The notes under the pieces are model-generated. The model saw only the letters and a list, made by a program, of their open reading frames with translations. It ran no database searches and was not told the origin of the DNA. Below are positions 43,493 to 52,186 of a DNA stretch of 64,000 bases, piece by piece (position 1 is the stretch's first letter; the number at the start of each line of letters is the position of its first letter). The stretch comes from Symbiodinium natans (lineage: Eukaryota > Sar > Dinophyceae > Suessiales > Symbiodiniaceae), in contig CAJNDS010002638.1 in NCBI GenBank assembly GCA_905221605.1, positions 184,001 through 248,000 on the forward strand, in the 5' to 3' direction. Made by a program: the position numbers and the translations under genes.

Positions 43493-43494
43493 AG
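43488..43494 (+). promoter_or_regulatory. TTAAAG-class box, GIY-YIG gene
   Basis: GTTTAAAGAAATAGC overlaps the ATPase stop codon and lies 30 nt before the ATG, followed by ATATTATAAG. Confidence 0.4.
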
Positions 43495-43524
43495 AAATAG
43501 CATATTATAAGATATTATAGGATA

Positions 43525-44118
43525 ATGCCTAAAAAACCAATAGATTACAGCAACACTCACTTTTACAAAATCGTCTGTAAGGACTTAAACATTAAAGATT
43601 TGTATATAGGTCACACAACAGACTTTACGAAAAGAAAGAATTATCATAAATCAACATGTAACAATCAGAGAAATGAGAACTTCAATATGCCAGTGTATCA
43701 GTTTATAAGAAACAATGGTGGTTGGAACAACTGGGACATGATATTAATTGAAACAAAACATTGTGAAAACGCTCTAGAAGCAAAACGAGACGAGCGAACA
43801 TTTATAGAGGATTTACAAGCATCATTAAATCAAAAACGACCAATTACGACTGACAAAGAATACAGGGAATACAAACAAAATTGGCATAATGAAAACAAAG
43901 ATAGAATAAACAATAACAAAAAGGAAAAATACCAAGCAAATAGAGAGGAACAACTAGCAAAATGTAAAAAATATTATCATGATAATATTGAAGAAAGAAG
44001 ACAAACACGCAACCGCTTATGTAATTGTATATGTGGCGATACTTACACTTATGCCAATAAAACGCGACACGAACGAACAAAGAAACATGTAGATTATGTA
44101 AATTCAAGAGATGATTAA
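43525..44118 (+). CDS. GIY-YIG endonuclease with C-terminal zinc finger
   Basis: 197 residues. The N-terminal half has FYKIV (14-16 region) and LYIGHTTDFTKRKNYH (YIG at 27-29, R37) and a later Glu-rich helix (EAKRDERTFIE), the pattern of GIY-YIG nucleases. The basic, helical middle leads to a Cys/His finger (C166-x-C-x-C170 ... H182-x5-H188) for DNA binding. Such enzymes are common in PLVs and giant viruses as homing or repair nucleases. The finger resembles that of the left-end gene (36889). Its stop codon lies within a hairpin stem. Confidence 0.88.
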   Translation: MPKKPIDYSNTHFYKIVCKDLNIKDLYIGHTTDFTKRKNYHKSTCNNQRNENFNMPVYQFIRNNGGWNNWDMILIETKHCENALEAKRDERTFIEDLQASLNQKRPITTDKEYREYKQNWHNENKDRINNNKKEKYQANREEQLAKCKKYYHDNIEERRQTRNRLCNCICGDTYTYANKTRHERTKKHVDYVNSRDD

Positions 44119-44141
44119 TAATATAACAAAAATATTATTAA
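44115..44141. terminator. AT hairpin between convergent genes
   Basis: TTAATAATAT, a 7-nt loop and ATATTATTAA form a perfect 10-bp stem that includes the GIY-YIG stop codon and lies 6 nt from the end of the convergent 44148 gene, so it could serve both. Confidence 0.6.
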
Positions 44142-44147
44142 TTATCA

Positions 44148-44357
44148 TTAAAATAAACTAAATGAACATAAGTTACATGGCAGACACTTGCCATTATTAC
44201 TACATTTGTTTTTGTTTTTAAGTTCCTCCACTTCTTTTTCCAATGCTTCCGTCTTTTCTATGATGTTTTGAATGGAGTTGAAGGTGATTAATTCATTCTT
44301 TACCCTTTGTAACTGCTCATCTAGTTTTTGGTTAATTTGCTCGTCTAACGATGGCAT
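44148..44357 (-). CDS. Small coiled-coil protein with Cys-rich tail
   Basis: 69 residues: a long helix (LDEQINQKLDEQLQRVKNEL, then IEKTEALEKEVEELKNK) and a tail C-x6-C-x2-C-x2-C. The coiled coil suggests oligomerisation, perhaps with the adjacent fibre gene, whose end lies 19 nt upstream. The start is preceded by TATATTAATATATA. Unknown family. Confidence 0.6.
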   Translation of the reverse strand: MPSLDEQINQKLDEQLQRVKNELITFNSIQNIIEKTEALEKEVEELKNKNKCSNNGKCLPCNLCSFSLF

Positions 44358-44376
44358 TATATATTAATATACATAA

Positions 44377-46821
44377 TTATTTACCCTCGCCTTTACCTTT
44401 GCCTTTCAATTTCGTTATTTCACCTTTCAAAGAAGTTATTTCTTTTTGTAATTCTTGAACACAACCCCAAAGAACAACAGTCATCTTATTATAAGCTAAT
44501 AATTTTATACCTTCGTCATTATAGTATATTATGTTGTCCCATTCTTTCGGCATCTTAGCATCTTTAATATCGTCTGCTATAAAACCAATATTACTTTTCT
44601 TGTCTTCGTCTTTAATAAAATTATATGTTTTCGGTTTGATATACTTAACGACTTTATAACATTCTTTCGTATTTACCTCTTTAACGTTCTCTTTTAGTTT
44701 AGCGTCTGATGTTTCAGTTAAAGCAACACATGTTACATTTCCTCCAATATCAGCGTTATTCGTTGTAGTAAAGAAACCATAAACATCTACGCCTGTATTT
44801 GTAGCATCTAATCTTGATAAATTATTATTGCTTAATCTAATCAATCCGTCATTATCTGGATTGTTAATTAATACTCTTTGTTGTCCTGATACATCAGTGT
44901 TCGTAATTTCTAGTTGTCCAACTAAAGTTACTTTTCCGTCTGTTAATTGAATTTCTGGCGTTGATGATTCCAAACCTATTATTAAATTCAATTCACCTAA
45001 ACTATCACCGTTTCTTACATACATCTTATACTGTGTATCTAATACTTCCCTAATTTCGCCGCTGTTCTGTAACTTAAACTTACCCCAACTAATGACATCT
45101 GCTTCACCAACGATATTACCAATGCTGTTAAAAGTGAGGTTATTCGTAACGGCTCTATTTAATGTAATTCCGTTAGTGTCGTTTAATTGTAACGCTATTG
45201 TTCCTGTTGTAGGGTCGGTTGTTCTATCTGATTGTAATGAAAAATTTATTTCTTCTGTTGATATTACATTTAATGAATTATTAGCGTCGGCTCTTTGAAA
45301 TATTCTTCCGTTTGTGCTTAATAATTGTTGTCCTAAAAATGTTGCGTCATTTTCTACTCTTGTTTCATTAAAATTACTTACACCGCCTACCGTTAAATGA
45401 TATGAAAAGTTATACTGTCTTCCTATTCCTACTGTTGCTGTTGTTGAACTTCCTATTCTTAAACGATAATCGCCCCCTGTGTCATGTAAAATCATTTCCG
45501 TTCCATTTGCTGGGTTGCTCGGGTTCATACATCTAAAATTTCTATTTCTAAATTCAAAAACTCCTTGAGTGTCTCTAACTCTTAAATTATAATTAGCATC
45601 TCCACTATTTCTAAACATATCTATACCTGCTGTTGGTAATTGAATATCTCCTGTGTTATTTGTTAAATCTATATTATTATCTACTCTTAAATTTTGTCTA
45701 ACAATGGCACTATCAACAACATCTAATGTATAACCTCCTGTTAATGTATTTGTTGCTGTATCTACTAATAATGAATGTGTTTTAACATACTGGTCAGCAT
45801 TATTATTTAAGTTTAAGATTCTACCTGTATCACCAACTGAATTATAACAATCAATACTATCGTTATTGAAAGTAAAATAATTATCAGTATTTCTAACAGT
45901 AAATGATAAATTAGCATCTGCTGTATTTTCTACTACTAACCCACCGCTTGGCACTGCTATTTTACCACTCATTTTATAACCTGCGTTGTTATTAGTTAAA
46001 TCTAATTGTTTAATAGCATCATCTGATGTATTATTACAAAATATTTTATCACCTTGTAAAGTTATATAACTCGTTGCGTTTTTAAATTCTGCTAATACTT
46101 TATCACCTCCGCCTGTTTGATTGCTAAATAATAATCCTGCTACCGGCGATATATTAATAGTTGAGTTGTTTAATGTTAAACCGCTATGAATAACTGTAGG
46201 GGCGCTACAATCAATAATAGGATTAGCACTAAATCTATTAGTAAAATCGCTTAATGGAACTCTTAAAGCGAGTAGATTATCAATATCTGTATAACTATAA
46301 CCCCCTCCGCCAATATTAGAATCAATATATGTTTTATCATAATATAGACTTTGTGTCTGAGCGATTGTATAATAATTTGCTGTGAGTGTTGATGTTAAAA
46401 CATAGGGGGTTAATGCTGTAGCATCTATCCAGTTATTAGCGTCGATTTGATTCCTATTGTAATAGTTTGTTGATAAATTTGTGTCTATTTGTGTTGATGT
46501 ATAATAGTTAGTAAAGGTCGTGTCTATTTCTGTTTTGTTATAGAAGTTGCTACTTAAAACTGTGTTTGTTTGATAATTATTAGTTAAATCAGTATTAATA
46601 GCATTAATATTATTAAAATTTTGAAGCTGTTTGGTATTCAAAATATCAATAGCATCTGTGTTTGCTTGAATGCTTGATGCGTTTGCTGTGTTTATGTTTG
46701 ATAATTCTGTTTTTGTTGCGAAGTCTTGTTCAATGGTTGATGTTCCTGTTTCATAGACTTTTATAAAATCATTAGCGTAAATAGTTGTTGTCCCATCTAA
46801 ACTCATTGTTTGATTTATCAT
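44377..46821 (-). CDS. Fibre-like virion protein with S74 intramolecular chaperone
   Basis: 814 residues. The N-terminal ~170 residues are Asn/Thr-rich helical repeats (TNYYTSTQIDTNLSTNYYN type), the middle is beta-rich repeats (LNNN, DNYFTFNNDSIDCYN), and the C-terminus matches the peptidase S74 domain: TETS705DAKLK710ENVKEV ... SNIGFIADDI ... GIKLLAYNKM, then a Lys/Gly-rich tail. S74 domains trimerise phage and viral fibres and cut themselves off just before the Ser. S705 and K710 have the spacing of the known Ser/Lys dyad, so a ~110-residue tail would be released. It probably forms the host-attachment spike. Lies downstream of the capsid gene on the same strand. Confidence 0.85.
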   Translation of the reverse strand: MINQTMSLDGTTTIYANDFIKVYETGTSTIEQDFATKTELSNINTANASSIQANTDAIDILNTKQLQNFNNINAINTDLTNNYQTNTVLSSNFYNKTEIDTTFTNYYTSTQIDTNLSTNYYNRNQIDANNWIDATALTPYVLTSTLTANYYTIAQTQSLYYDKTYIDSNIGGGGYSYTDIDNLLALRVPLSDFTNRFSANPIIDCSAPTVIHSGLTLNNSTINISPVAGLLFSNQTGGGDKVLAEFKNATSYITLQGDKIFCNNTSDDAIKQLDLTNNNAGYKMSGKIAVPSGGLVVENTADANLSFTVRNTDNYFTFNNDSIDCYNSVGDTGRILNLNNNADQYVKTHSLLVDTATNTLTGGYTLDVVDSAIVRQNLRVDNNIDLTNNTGDIQLPTAGIDMFRNSGDANYNLRVRDTQGVFEFRNRNFRCMNPSNPANGTEMILHDTGGDYRLRIGSSTTATVGIGRQYNFSYHLTVGGVSNFNETRVENDATFLGQQLLSTNGRIFQRADANNSLNVISTEEINFSLQSDRTTDPTTGTIALQLNDTNGITLNRAVTNNLTFNSIGNIVGEADVISWGKFKLQNSGEIREVLDTQYKMYVRNGDSLGELNLIIGLESSTPEIQLTDGKVTLVGQLEITNTDVSGQQRVLINNPDNDGLIRLSNNNLSRLDATNTGVDVYGFFTTTNNADIGGNVTCVALTETSDAKLKENVKEVNTKECYKVVKYIKPKTYNFIKDEDKKSNIGFIADDIKDAKMPKEWDNIIYYNDEGIKLLAYNKMTVVLWGCVQELQKEITSLKGEITKLKGKGKGEGK

Positions 46822-46840
46822 AGTTAATATTATTATTGAT

Positions 46841-46844
46841 TAGA
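46841..46844 (-). promoter_or_regulatory. TCTA-class motif, fibre gene
   Basis: TCTA on the minus strand 19 nt before the fibre ATG, in pure AT sequence. Confidence 0.4.
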
Positions 46845-46870
46845 TAATATTTAATATTACCCAATAATAT

Positions 46871-46893
46871 TTAATATTATTCAATAATATTAA
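46871..46893. terminator. AT hairpin at the end of the capsid gene
   Basis: TTAATATTATT and AATAATATTAA are perfect complements around a single C. The capsid stop codon (46890-46892) is in the stem. An adjacent degenerate copy lies at 46847-46870. Confidence 0.55.
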
Positions 46894-48503
46894 TCATAAA
46901 CAATACTGCCATCAGACCTAATTTCTAGAACAGTCTCCGATATTATATGACAAAATATTTCTTGTATTTTTTCTTCTTCAGCTAATGTTCTAAATGGTTT
47001 TATTTTAATATTAGATAAACCACTCATTTTTGTATTTACGCCAGTCATATGTTGCTCACTCATTTTTTCAAAATTAATACCAATGATGAATTTATCGCTT
47101 CTATACTGTTCATAGGTAATACTACATGCGTCTTGGTCTGGGTTAATATATGAAAGCATACGGTTTAAGAAATACCAATGCTCGGCTAAACTTTGTGATT
47201 CAAATTCTGGATATTTTTTGTTGTGTATTTGAACCTGCCACGAAATATTTAAATTCTTATTAGCGAAACCATATCCTTTATCCGCTCCTGTCGCATTTGC
47301 TCCTAGGTCATTAAGTCTAGCGTTAATCATCGGATTGTAAAAGTAATTCCAACGCTTATAAACATAATTGTCGGGTAAATAGTAGCCATTTTCCATTCCT
47401 GCTGTGTTTCCTGTCCCTAAAGATGCTCCGCGTTGTTGTCTATATAAAGTGATAAACATACCATTTAATTTACTTGCTGATTTAACAACATTCATATTAA
47501 TCTCGTTTCCGTCAGTGCTGAAAGTTTGACTTAGTGTGTGATACATAGGATAAACAATTTTCAATGAACCACCTTGTAAAAGATGGGAGGTAATATTATT
47601 ATTTACTTGACTGTCTAGCGTTACTACTTCTGCTCTTACAATCAGTGAATTAAGCTCGTATAATGTGCTTGTGTCTCCGGTTGTGAAATAATGTCCGTAT
47701 CTATCGCCTTTACTATCGCTGTAATCGCCTGCTGTTACTACTGGTTTAATAATTGGTGCTTCTGGGTCTGATGTTAAAGTTACTTCAATTTCTAAAGGAG
47801 CATAACGAACTGGAAGATAATAATTACTTTCTAGGAAACCGCATTTAAATTTATGACCTAATCTTACATATTCACCGCCACGAATTCCCGACATAGAATG
47901 ACGAGTGTATCTATTACCAATATCACCAAAAGCGTTAAAGTCACGATAATTTTTGTTTCCAGTGGGCGCCGCTTCTACTGTGGTGTTTGTAGATGGATTA
48001 GTTGTAGTAGGGTCATAATCTATTCCTACAAACTGTTCCAAACCATTAGCGTATTTATGTCGCCAGTCATCATCCCAACGAGGATTAGCCGCGCTTTCAA
48101 TATCATCAGAGTGTCTAGCGTCGGCAGATTTAAACGAGTTGTATAATTCACAATGTCTATTATATTGGTCAATGTCTTGAACTAACTGACCTCCTACTGT
48201 GCATCTATAACGACTGAAGAAGCCATGAAGACCAGATAAGGGGCGTAAGAAATGACTTTCTACATCATTGTTCTTTAAATTAGCAAATAAACGGATACTA
48301 GACAAATCTAAATAAGTCCCGTCTTCACCTGTAATATAAAACCTAATATTTAAATTTCCGCTTCCGTCACTTTTATAGACATTGCTACCGCTAGGAAAAT
48401 AATTTACATGCCGGCGGTCTGTTACATACTGCGCGGTTTTAGGTAATCCAAAGTCTAACGCTGGTGACATAACATCGCTTGCTTCTGCTACTAAATTATC
48501 CAT
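46890..48503 (-). CDS. Major capsid protein (double jelly-roll)
   Basis: 537 residues, the usual size for PLV/Polinton major capsid proteins. Recognisable family signatures are the N-terminal YFPSGSNVY region, FLRPLSGLHGFFSRYR (85-100) and GGQLVQDIDQYNRHCELY (104-121), the last being highly conserved in PLV capsids. It would form the trimeric hexons of an icosahedral particle together with the penton at 50235. The ORF is intact. The upstream region AAATCTAATCTAG then TTTATATAATAATGG carries the TCTA motif 12 nt before the ATG. Confidence 0.92.
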   Translation of the reverse strand: MDNLVAEASDVMSPALDFGLPKTAQYVTDRRHVNYFPSGSNVYKSDGSGNLNIRFYITGEDGTYLDLSSIRLFANLKNNDVESHFLRPLSGLHGFFSRYRCTVGGQLVQDIDQYNRHCELYNSFKSADARHSDDIESAANPRWDDDWRHKYANGLEQFVGIDYDPTTTNPSTNTTVEAAPTGNKNYRDFNAFGDIGNRYTRHSMSGIRGGEYVRLGHKFKCGFLESNYYLPVRYAPLEIEVTLTSDPEAPIIKPVVTAGDYSDSKGDRYGHYFTTGDTSTLYELNSLIVRAEVVTLDSQVNNNITSHLLQGGSLKIVYPMYHTLSQTFSTDGNEINMNVVKSASKLNGMFITLYRQQRGASLGTGNTAGMENGYYLPDNYVYKRWNYFYNPMINARLNDLGANATGADKGYGFANKNLNISWQVQIHNKKYPEFESQSLAEHWYFLNRMLSYINPDQDACSITYEQYRSDKFIIGINFEKMSEQHMTGVNTKMSGLSNIKIKPFRTLAEEEKIQEIFCHIISETVLEIRSDGSIVYD

Positions 48504-48515
48504 TATTATATAAAC

Positions 48516-48519
48516 TAGA
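48516..48519 (-). promoter_or_regulatory. TCTA-class motif, major capsid gene
   Basis: TCTA on the minus strand, 12 nt before the capsid ATG, followed by GTTTATATAATA; a second TCTA lies 5 nt farther upstream. Confidence 0.5.
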
Positions 48520-48526
48520 TTAGATT

Positions 48527-48748
48527 TTAATATTTTTTAGATTTCTTTTTATCAGTTTCAACTGGCGGTAAAATCTTTTTAGTTTTAACATCATTATTTT
48601 TTATAATAATTTCTTGTTTCTCTTCTAGCATGTCCTTAATCATATTATAATCTTTTTTGTTAATATCCTTTTGTATTATGCTATTTAACTTATTTGCCTT
48701 CCCGTTTAGTATTAACTCTTTATATGGTTTGTAAGAACTTTTAATCAT
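48527..48748 (-). CDS. Small Lys-rich protein, unknown
   Basis: 73 residues, strongly basic (MIKSSYKPYKELILNGKANK; ending ETDKKKSKKY). It could bind DNA in the virion. It lies just upstream of the capsid gene on the same strand and shares a 29-bp divergent start region with the 48778 gene. No family assigned. Confidence 0.6.
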   Translation of the reverse strand: MIKSSYKPYKELILNGKANKLNSIIQKDINKKDYNMIKDMLEEKQEIIIKNNDVKTKKILPPVETDKKKSKKY

Positions 48749-48777
48749 TATTTAAGTATATAATACTTTATATAATA
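48749..48777. promoter_or_regulatory. Divergent start region between 48748 and 48778 genes
   Basis: Only 29 bp separate two divergent ATGs, containing TTTAAGTATATAATACTTTATATAATA-type sequence with TATA boxes readable on both strands. Both genes must initiate from it or from within the neighbouring genes. Confidence 0.45.
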
Positions 48778-49170
48778 ATGGAACCATTATTTGTCGTAGC
48801 AACATTAGGAGTGATAATACCAGTATATTTTGAATGGGTCTTAGGTCACTTGTTATATTGTTATGAAAACGCCGGTCATTGTAGAAAAAGAATGCTCTAT
48901 AAGAAGGTAAAACTAGATATTGAATTTGACACCGAAAACCTTGTTTTTAAAAATGTTACATCAAAACAACTACCGAAGAATACACTAATAAGATATGAAA
49001 TAGACGGTGTGATATACAAAGAAATTATACGTTTAGAAGGTGATAAAAATGATGTGTTTAGGTTTAGGTCTTACAGAACAACAACGGATGAAGATGTTAG
49101 CAACTGGACTTATTATGATGCTAACGGTGTTGAATATAAGTTTAACGATTTTTCTTATGAGTTTATATAA
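48778..49170 (+). CDS. Membrane-anchored small protein
   Basis: 130 residues. Residues 1-27 (MEPLFVVATLGVIIPVYFEW plus VLGHLLY) form one hydrophobic helix, probably a signal anchor. The remainder is a soluble beta-rich domain with no recognised motif. Membrane proteins of this size accompany capsid genes in several PLVs, so a virion or entry role is plausible but unproven. It converges on the lipase gene. Confidence 0.6.
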   Translation: MEPLFVVATLGVIIPVYFEWVLGHLLYCYENAGHCRKRMLYKKVKLDIEFDTENLVFKNVTSKQLPKNTLIRYEIDGVIYKEIIRLEGDKNDVFRFRSYRTTTDEDVSNWTYYDANGVEYKFNDFSYEFI

Positions 49171-49194
49171 TAATAATTAATCATAGTTATTATT
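49169..49194. terminator. AT hairpin between convergent genes
   Basis: AATAATAA, a 10-nt loop and TTATTATT. The hairpin overlaps the stop codons of both the 48778 gene and the lipase gene. Confidence 0.5.
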
Positions 49195-50191
49195 ATTTAT
49201 TCCAATTTTGTATTTGAATATTTCTTGCCACTTGAGCGCTGTCGCGAATGCTCGCGAGGCTCTGCCGAGCGTCATCTACTCCCTGTTCAAAACTACCCTG
49301 TGTAGTCATATTTTTAAACTTATGCGCCTCCGATGGGTTTATTGTTCCTGTTTCAACTTTGATTGCGTTCCTATCTAAAGCACTGATTACATCCCCTTTA
49401 TTTGAAAATCTTAGCGCGTGTGGGTTCTTCTGACGATTACCAAATGAAATAAAAGGCGCGTTATAAGTCGTTGTTATATACTTTTGATTATTCCTGTTGT
49501 TAATCTCTTGAAGAACGGAACTGCCAAGGCTATGTCCCACCAAACGAGTAACGTCTGGGTTTTTCTCCAACTCTGCCATTACATCCTTGTATTTCTCCGA
49601 CATTTGAACATTATGTGTAGGTATTAAAAATATATCACTAAAAACATCATTGACTTTAGAACCAAATCCTGTTTTACCACCCGTGCCTGAAATATATAGC
49701 GTGTTGCCCTGTTTGAATAATCCTGTATTTCTAGCGTAGGCAGTTTGTAATCCCTTAACGTCATCAATACTGTTTTTATTTTCTACATTAACGACTTCTC
49801 TGTATTTAGGGTCGTATCTTGCGACTGATGTGTTAAAATGTTTGTTAAAATCCTCTGCTCTCGTTAATAGTCTCTTCTTTCTTAACTCTTCTCGCGTTAA
49901 TTCTTGTTGAGCTTCTTCCTCTCTTTCCCTTCTTTCATGCCTTGCTCTCTCCATATCCTTGCCTGCCTCTGACGCTAGATACTTTCCCGCACCCGTGTTT
50001 AAATTATTGATTCTCCCCCGTCCTTGTAAAGCATCTTCTAGAATGTTTGTTATGCCACCTCGTCCGTCTTGAAAACCTCTTAACGCTTGTTGTTCCATCG
50101 TTGCCTCTCTTGCTAATCCGCCTCCTGCTCTTGCTGTTTGTAACCCTCTTAATATTTCTGCTACTCTGACACCTACATTAACACCTGCCAT
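49193..50191 (-). CDS. Class-3 lipase-like protein
   Basis: 332 residues. The C-terminal half fits the alpha/beta-hydrolase Lipase_3 family: VGHS221LGSSVLQ nucleophile elbow, TTYNAPFISFG strand, RFSNKGD267VIS and EAH290KF, giving a plausible Ser-Asp-His triad. The N-terminal ~110 residues are Gly/Arg-rich then highly charged coil (ERARHERREREEEAQQELTR), perhaps a capsid-packaging part. Lipases are known in PLVs, and phospholipase activity at entry is a reasonable role. It lies within the capsid gene block, divergent from the penton gene with 43 bp between. Confidence 0.82.
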   Translation of the reverse strand: MAGVNVGVRVAEILRGLQTARAGGGLAREATMEQQALRGFQDGRGGITNILEDALQGRGRINNLNTGAGKYLASEAGKDMERARHERREREEEAQQELTREELRKKRLLTRAEDFNKHFNTSVARYDPKYREVVNVENKNSIDDVKGLQTAYARNTGLFKQGNTLYISGTGGKTGFGSKVNDVFSDIFLIPTHNVQMSEKYKDVMAELEKNPDVTRLVGHSLGSSVLQEINNRNNQKYITTTYNAPFISFGNRQKNPHALRFSNKGDVISALDRNAIKVETGTINPSEAHKFKNMTTQGSFEQGVDDARQSLASIRDSAQVARNIQIQNWNK

Positions 50192-50217
50192 TAATTATAA
50201 TATTAATTATAAAATTT

Positions 50218-50221
50218 TCTA
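50218..50221 (+). promoter_or_regulatory. TCTA-class motif, penton gene
   Basis: TTTCTAACATTAATTAATAATG: TCTA 13 nt before the ATG. Confidence 0.5.
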
Positions 50222-50234
50222 ACATTAATTAATA

Positions 50235-51077
50235 ATGCTTTCAAATCGTAAATTGACTTATTCAAAGGTGTTTGTGGATAGTGAGCAACGATTACCACAA
50301 AGCAACAGCAGTAGCGATTTTGTTATAGAGTTAAACGAGGTATTAGAAACTTTCCCAAATACTGTTATGTATGTAATGGATGAAGTAATCCCACAATCAT
50401 ATTATACTACACCTGAGGGATTTTATCAATATTTCTACATAGTTATTTATAATACAAGTGATTTAAGTGTTGTTCAAAATGTTAGGATTGATTTAGCAAA
50501 TGAGGTTTATTTTGCTTCACAACTTGTCGGCGTTATTACAACACTATTAAACACTGCTACTAATGGAATACAAGCAGATTTGTTCAGTTCTTCTTATAAC
50601 AGTGATACGAGAAGGATGACTTTGATATGTAGTAACAATAATTATAGTTTTAAAATACCTACAGATACTGAACTGAAAGAAACTACTGTTTATGAAGGTG
50701 CTACTATTGATGACCCGATTAGTATTAATAAGTTGTTAGGAAACTATGAAGTAAAAGCACCTACTAACAACACTTGGGAAAGTGGGCAGATGTCATTAAT
50801 CCCCTTCAATTCAGTTTATATCCTTTGTAGTGAGTTAAGTGACTATCATTATTCCGCCCCTAGTTCATATTCTAACGCCATTGTTAAAAAAATCAATATG
50901 ATGTTTAACGTTGGAGGCGTTACGGTGAATTCAAATGCTCCGCTTCTTAACGATTATATTGATGTATCCAATCGTTCGTTTAAGCGCTTACGATTTAGAA
51001 TTACTGACGCGCGTGGTAAAACTATTGACCTTCATGGTCATCCCATAAGCTTTAGTCTCCTCTTTGTAAATTTATAA
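50235..51077 (+). CDS. Minor capsid (penton) protein
   Basis: 280 residues, the usual size of single-jelly-roll pentons in PLVs and Polintons. The N-terminus (KLTYSKVFVDSEQRLPQSNS then SDFVIELNE) and the last 32 residues (RLRFRITDARGKTIDLHGHP then ISFSLLF) are characteristic of the family. It would occupy the capsid vertices, with the fibre probably attached. Intact ORF, divergent from the lipase gene. Confidence 0.85.
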   Translation: MLSNRKLTYSKVFVDSEQRLPQSNSSSDFVIELNEVLETFPNTVMYVMDEVIPQSYYTTPEGFYQYFYIVIYNTSDLSVVQNVRIDLANEVYFASQLVGVITTLLNTATNGIQADLFSSSYNSDTRRMTLICSNNNYSFKIPTDTELKETTVYEGATIDDPISINKLLGNYEVKAPTNNTWESGQMSLIPFNSVYILCSELSDYHYSAPSSYSNAIVKKINMMFNVGGVTVNSNAPLLNDYIDVSNRSFKRLRFRITDARGKTIDLHGHPISFSLLFVNL

Positions 51078-51169
51078 ATTAAATAAGGTAACAATATAAT
51101 CAGTATCTTTAAGTATCTATTTTATTTCCATTTCATTAAAAATAGAAATAATATAGAATAATATATAAG

Positions 51170-51730
51170 ATGAGTGATGAAGATAATAAAAATGAAGAAG
51201 TCACCAATATAGTAAATGAAGAAGCACCCGAAACACCTCCAGAGACCAAGATTGAAGCAGTCACTGAACCAAAGGTTAAAACAGTTGATGTAAAGGAAGA
51301 AGCACCCAAAGAACCAGAACAAGAGTTTAAAAACAAAACTGACAGGATGAAGAATAAGAAAGTTAATTGTAAAGACTGTGGAGCAAACTTAACGCTAAAG
51401 ACTTTAAGATACTCACACAAATGCTCCAAACTAGAGGAAAAGCCAATAAAACCAAAACCTAAGGCAAAAGCAAAACCAAAGGCAGTAGCAATACAACAAC
51501 AACCAACATACGCAAATGAAATTATAACAAATGAAGAACCAGTATATTTTCAACAGGTAAAACAACAAGTAAGAACACCAGAACCGCCACCAGTTATAAA
51601 AACACCACAAGAAATTATTAACGATAATTTTAAACTGATACAACAAGAGTATATGAATAAAAGAAGAGAGAAGGCAAATGCCTTAACGCAGAGTATGTTT
51701 GTAGGAGGATTAAGAAGTAAAAGGCGATAA
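51170..51730 (+). CDS. Zinc-ribbon protein with Lys/Pro-rich linker
   Basis: 186 residues. An acidic N-terminus leads to a C-x2-C ribbon (CKDCGANLTLKTLRYSHKC, residues ~64-82), then KPKPKAKAKPKA basic repeats and a helical C-terminus (MNKRREKANALTQSMFVGGL). Similar ribbon-plus-basic-linker proteins occur among virion genes of PLVs and large DNA viruses; the exact role is unknown. First gene of a rightward cluster running to 53997. Confidence 0.65.
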   Translation: MSDEDNKNEEVTNIVNEEAPETPPETKIEAVTEPKVKTVDVKEEAPKEPEQEFKNKTDRMKNKKVNCKDCGANLTLKTLRYSHKCSKLEEKPIKPKPKAKAKPKAVAIQQQPTYANEIITNEEPVYFQQVKQQVRTPEPPPVIKTPQEIINDNFKLIQQEYMNKRREKANALTQSMFVGGLRSKRR

Positions 51731-51738
51731 TAATAAAA

Positions 51739-51742
51739 TCTA
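51739..51742 (+). promoter_or_regulatory. TCTA-class motif, 51756 gene
   Basis: AAATCTAAAGTAAATATATA directly before ATG; TCTA is 13 nt upstream. Confidence 0.45.
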
Positions 51743-51755
51743 AAGTAAATATATA

Positions 51756-52142
51756 ATGTTTTCTAGGAAGTATAATAAAAAGATGAAAAAGAAACAGCAC
51801 CCTGATGATGTTAAAGGTTTTAAGATAAGCACATCAACTAAACAATATAGTCCCTTTGAACTTCAAGACACACGCTATTTAGAACACTTAAGAGACCATA
51901 TGAAATTAAGAGAGAGTTACGAGGGTAGTCTTCTTAAACGAAATGAACTTATAGAAAGTAACAAGCGTAAGAACTATCAAAACGAATTAGATAGGTTAAT
52001 GAATGAGTTATACCGTCCTAATTTACCACATTCAAGTATAGCTCATATGGGTAAGCGACTTCATGAACTAATGAATTTGTTTCCAGTGTCAAAAGAGACG
52101 AAAAAGAAAATTGATGACAGGTTAGAAGAACTTAATAAATAA
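51756..52142 (+). CDS. Basic helical protein, unknown
   Basis: 128 residues, Lys/Arg-rich at the start (MFSRKYNKKMKKKQHPDDVK), then mainly helical with a C-terminal KKKIDDRLEELNK. It sits 25 nt after the zinc-ribbon gene in the probable virion cluster and has a TCTA-type leader. No homologous family recognised. Confidence 0.6.
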   Translation: MFSRKYNKKMKKKQHPDDVKGFKISTSTKQYSPFELQDTRYLEHLRDHMKLRESYEGSLLKRNELIESNKRKNYQNELDRLMNELYRPNLPHSSIAHMGKRLHELMNLFPVSKETKKKIDDRLEELNK

Positions 52143-52150
52143 TGTTTGTT

Positions 52151-52176
52151 AATTATATTTTAATCTAAATATAATT
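52151..52176. terminator. AT hairpin between 51756 and 52187 genes
   Basis: AATTATATT, an 8-nt loop (TTAATCTA) and AATATAATT. The loop also carries the TCTA that precedes the next gene. Confidence 0.4.
52164..52167 (+). promoter_or_regulatory. TCTA-class motif, 52187 gene
   Basis: AATCTAAATATAATTATATA before the ATG; TCTA is 19 nt upstream. Confidence 0.4.
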
Positions 52177-52186
52177 ATATAAACTA

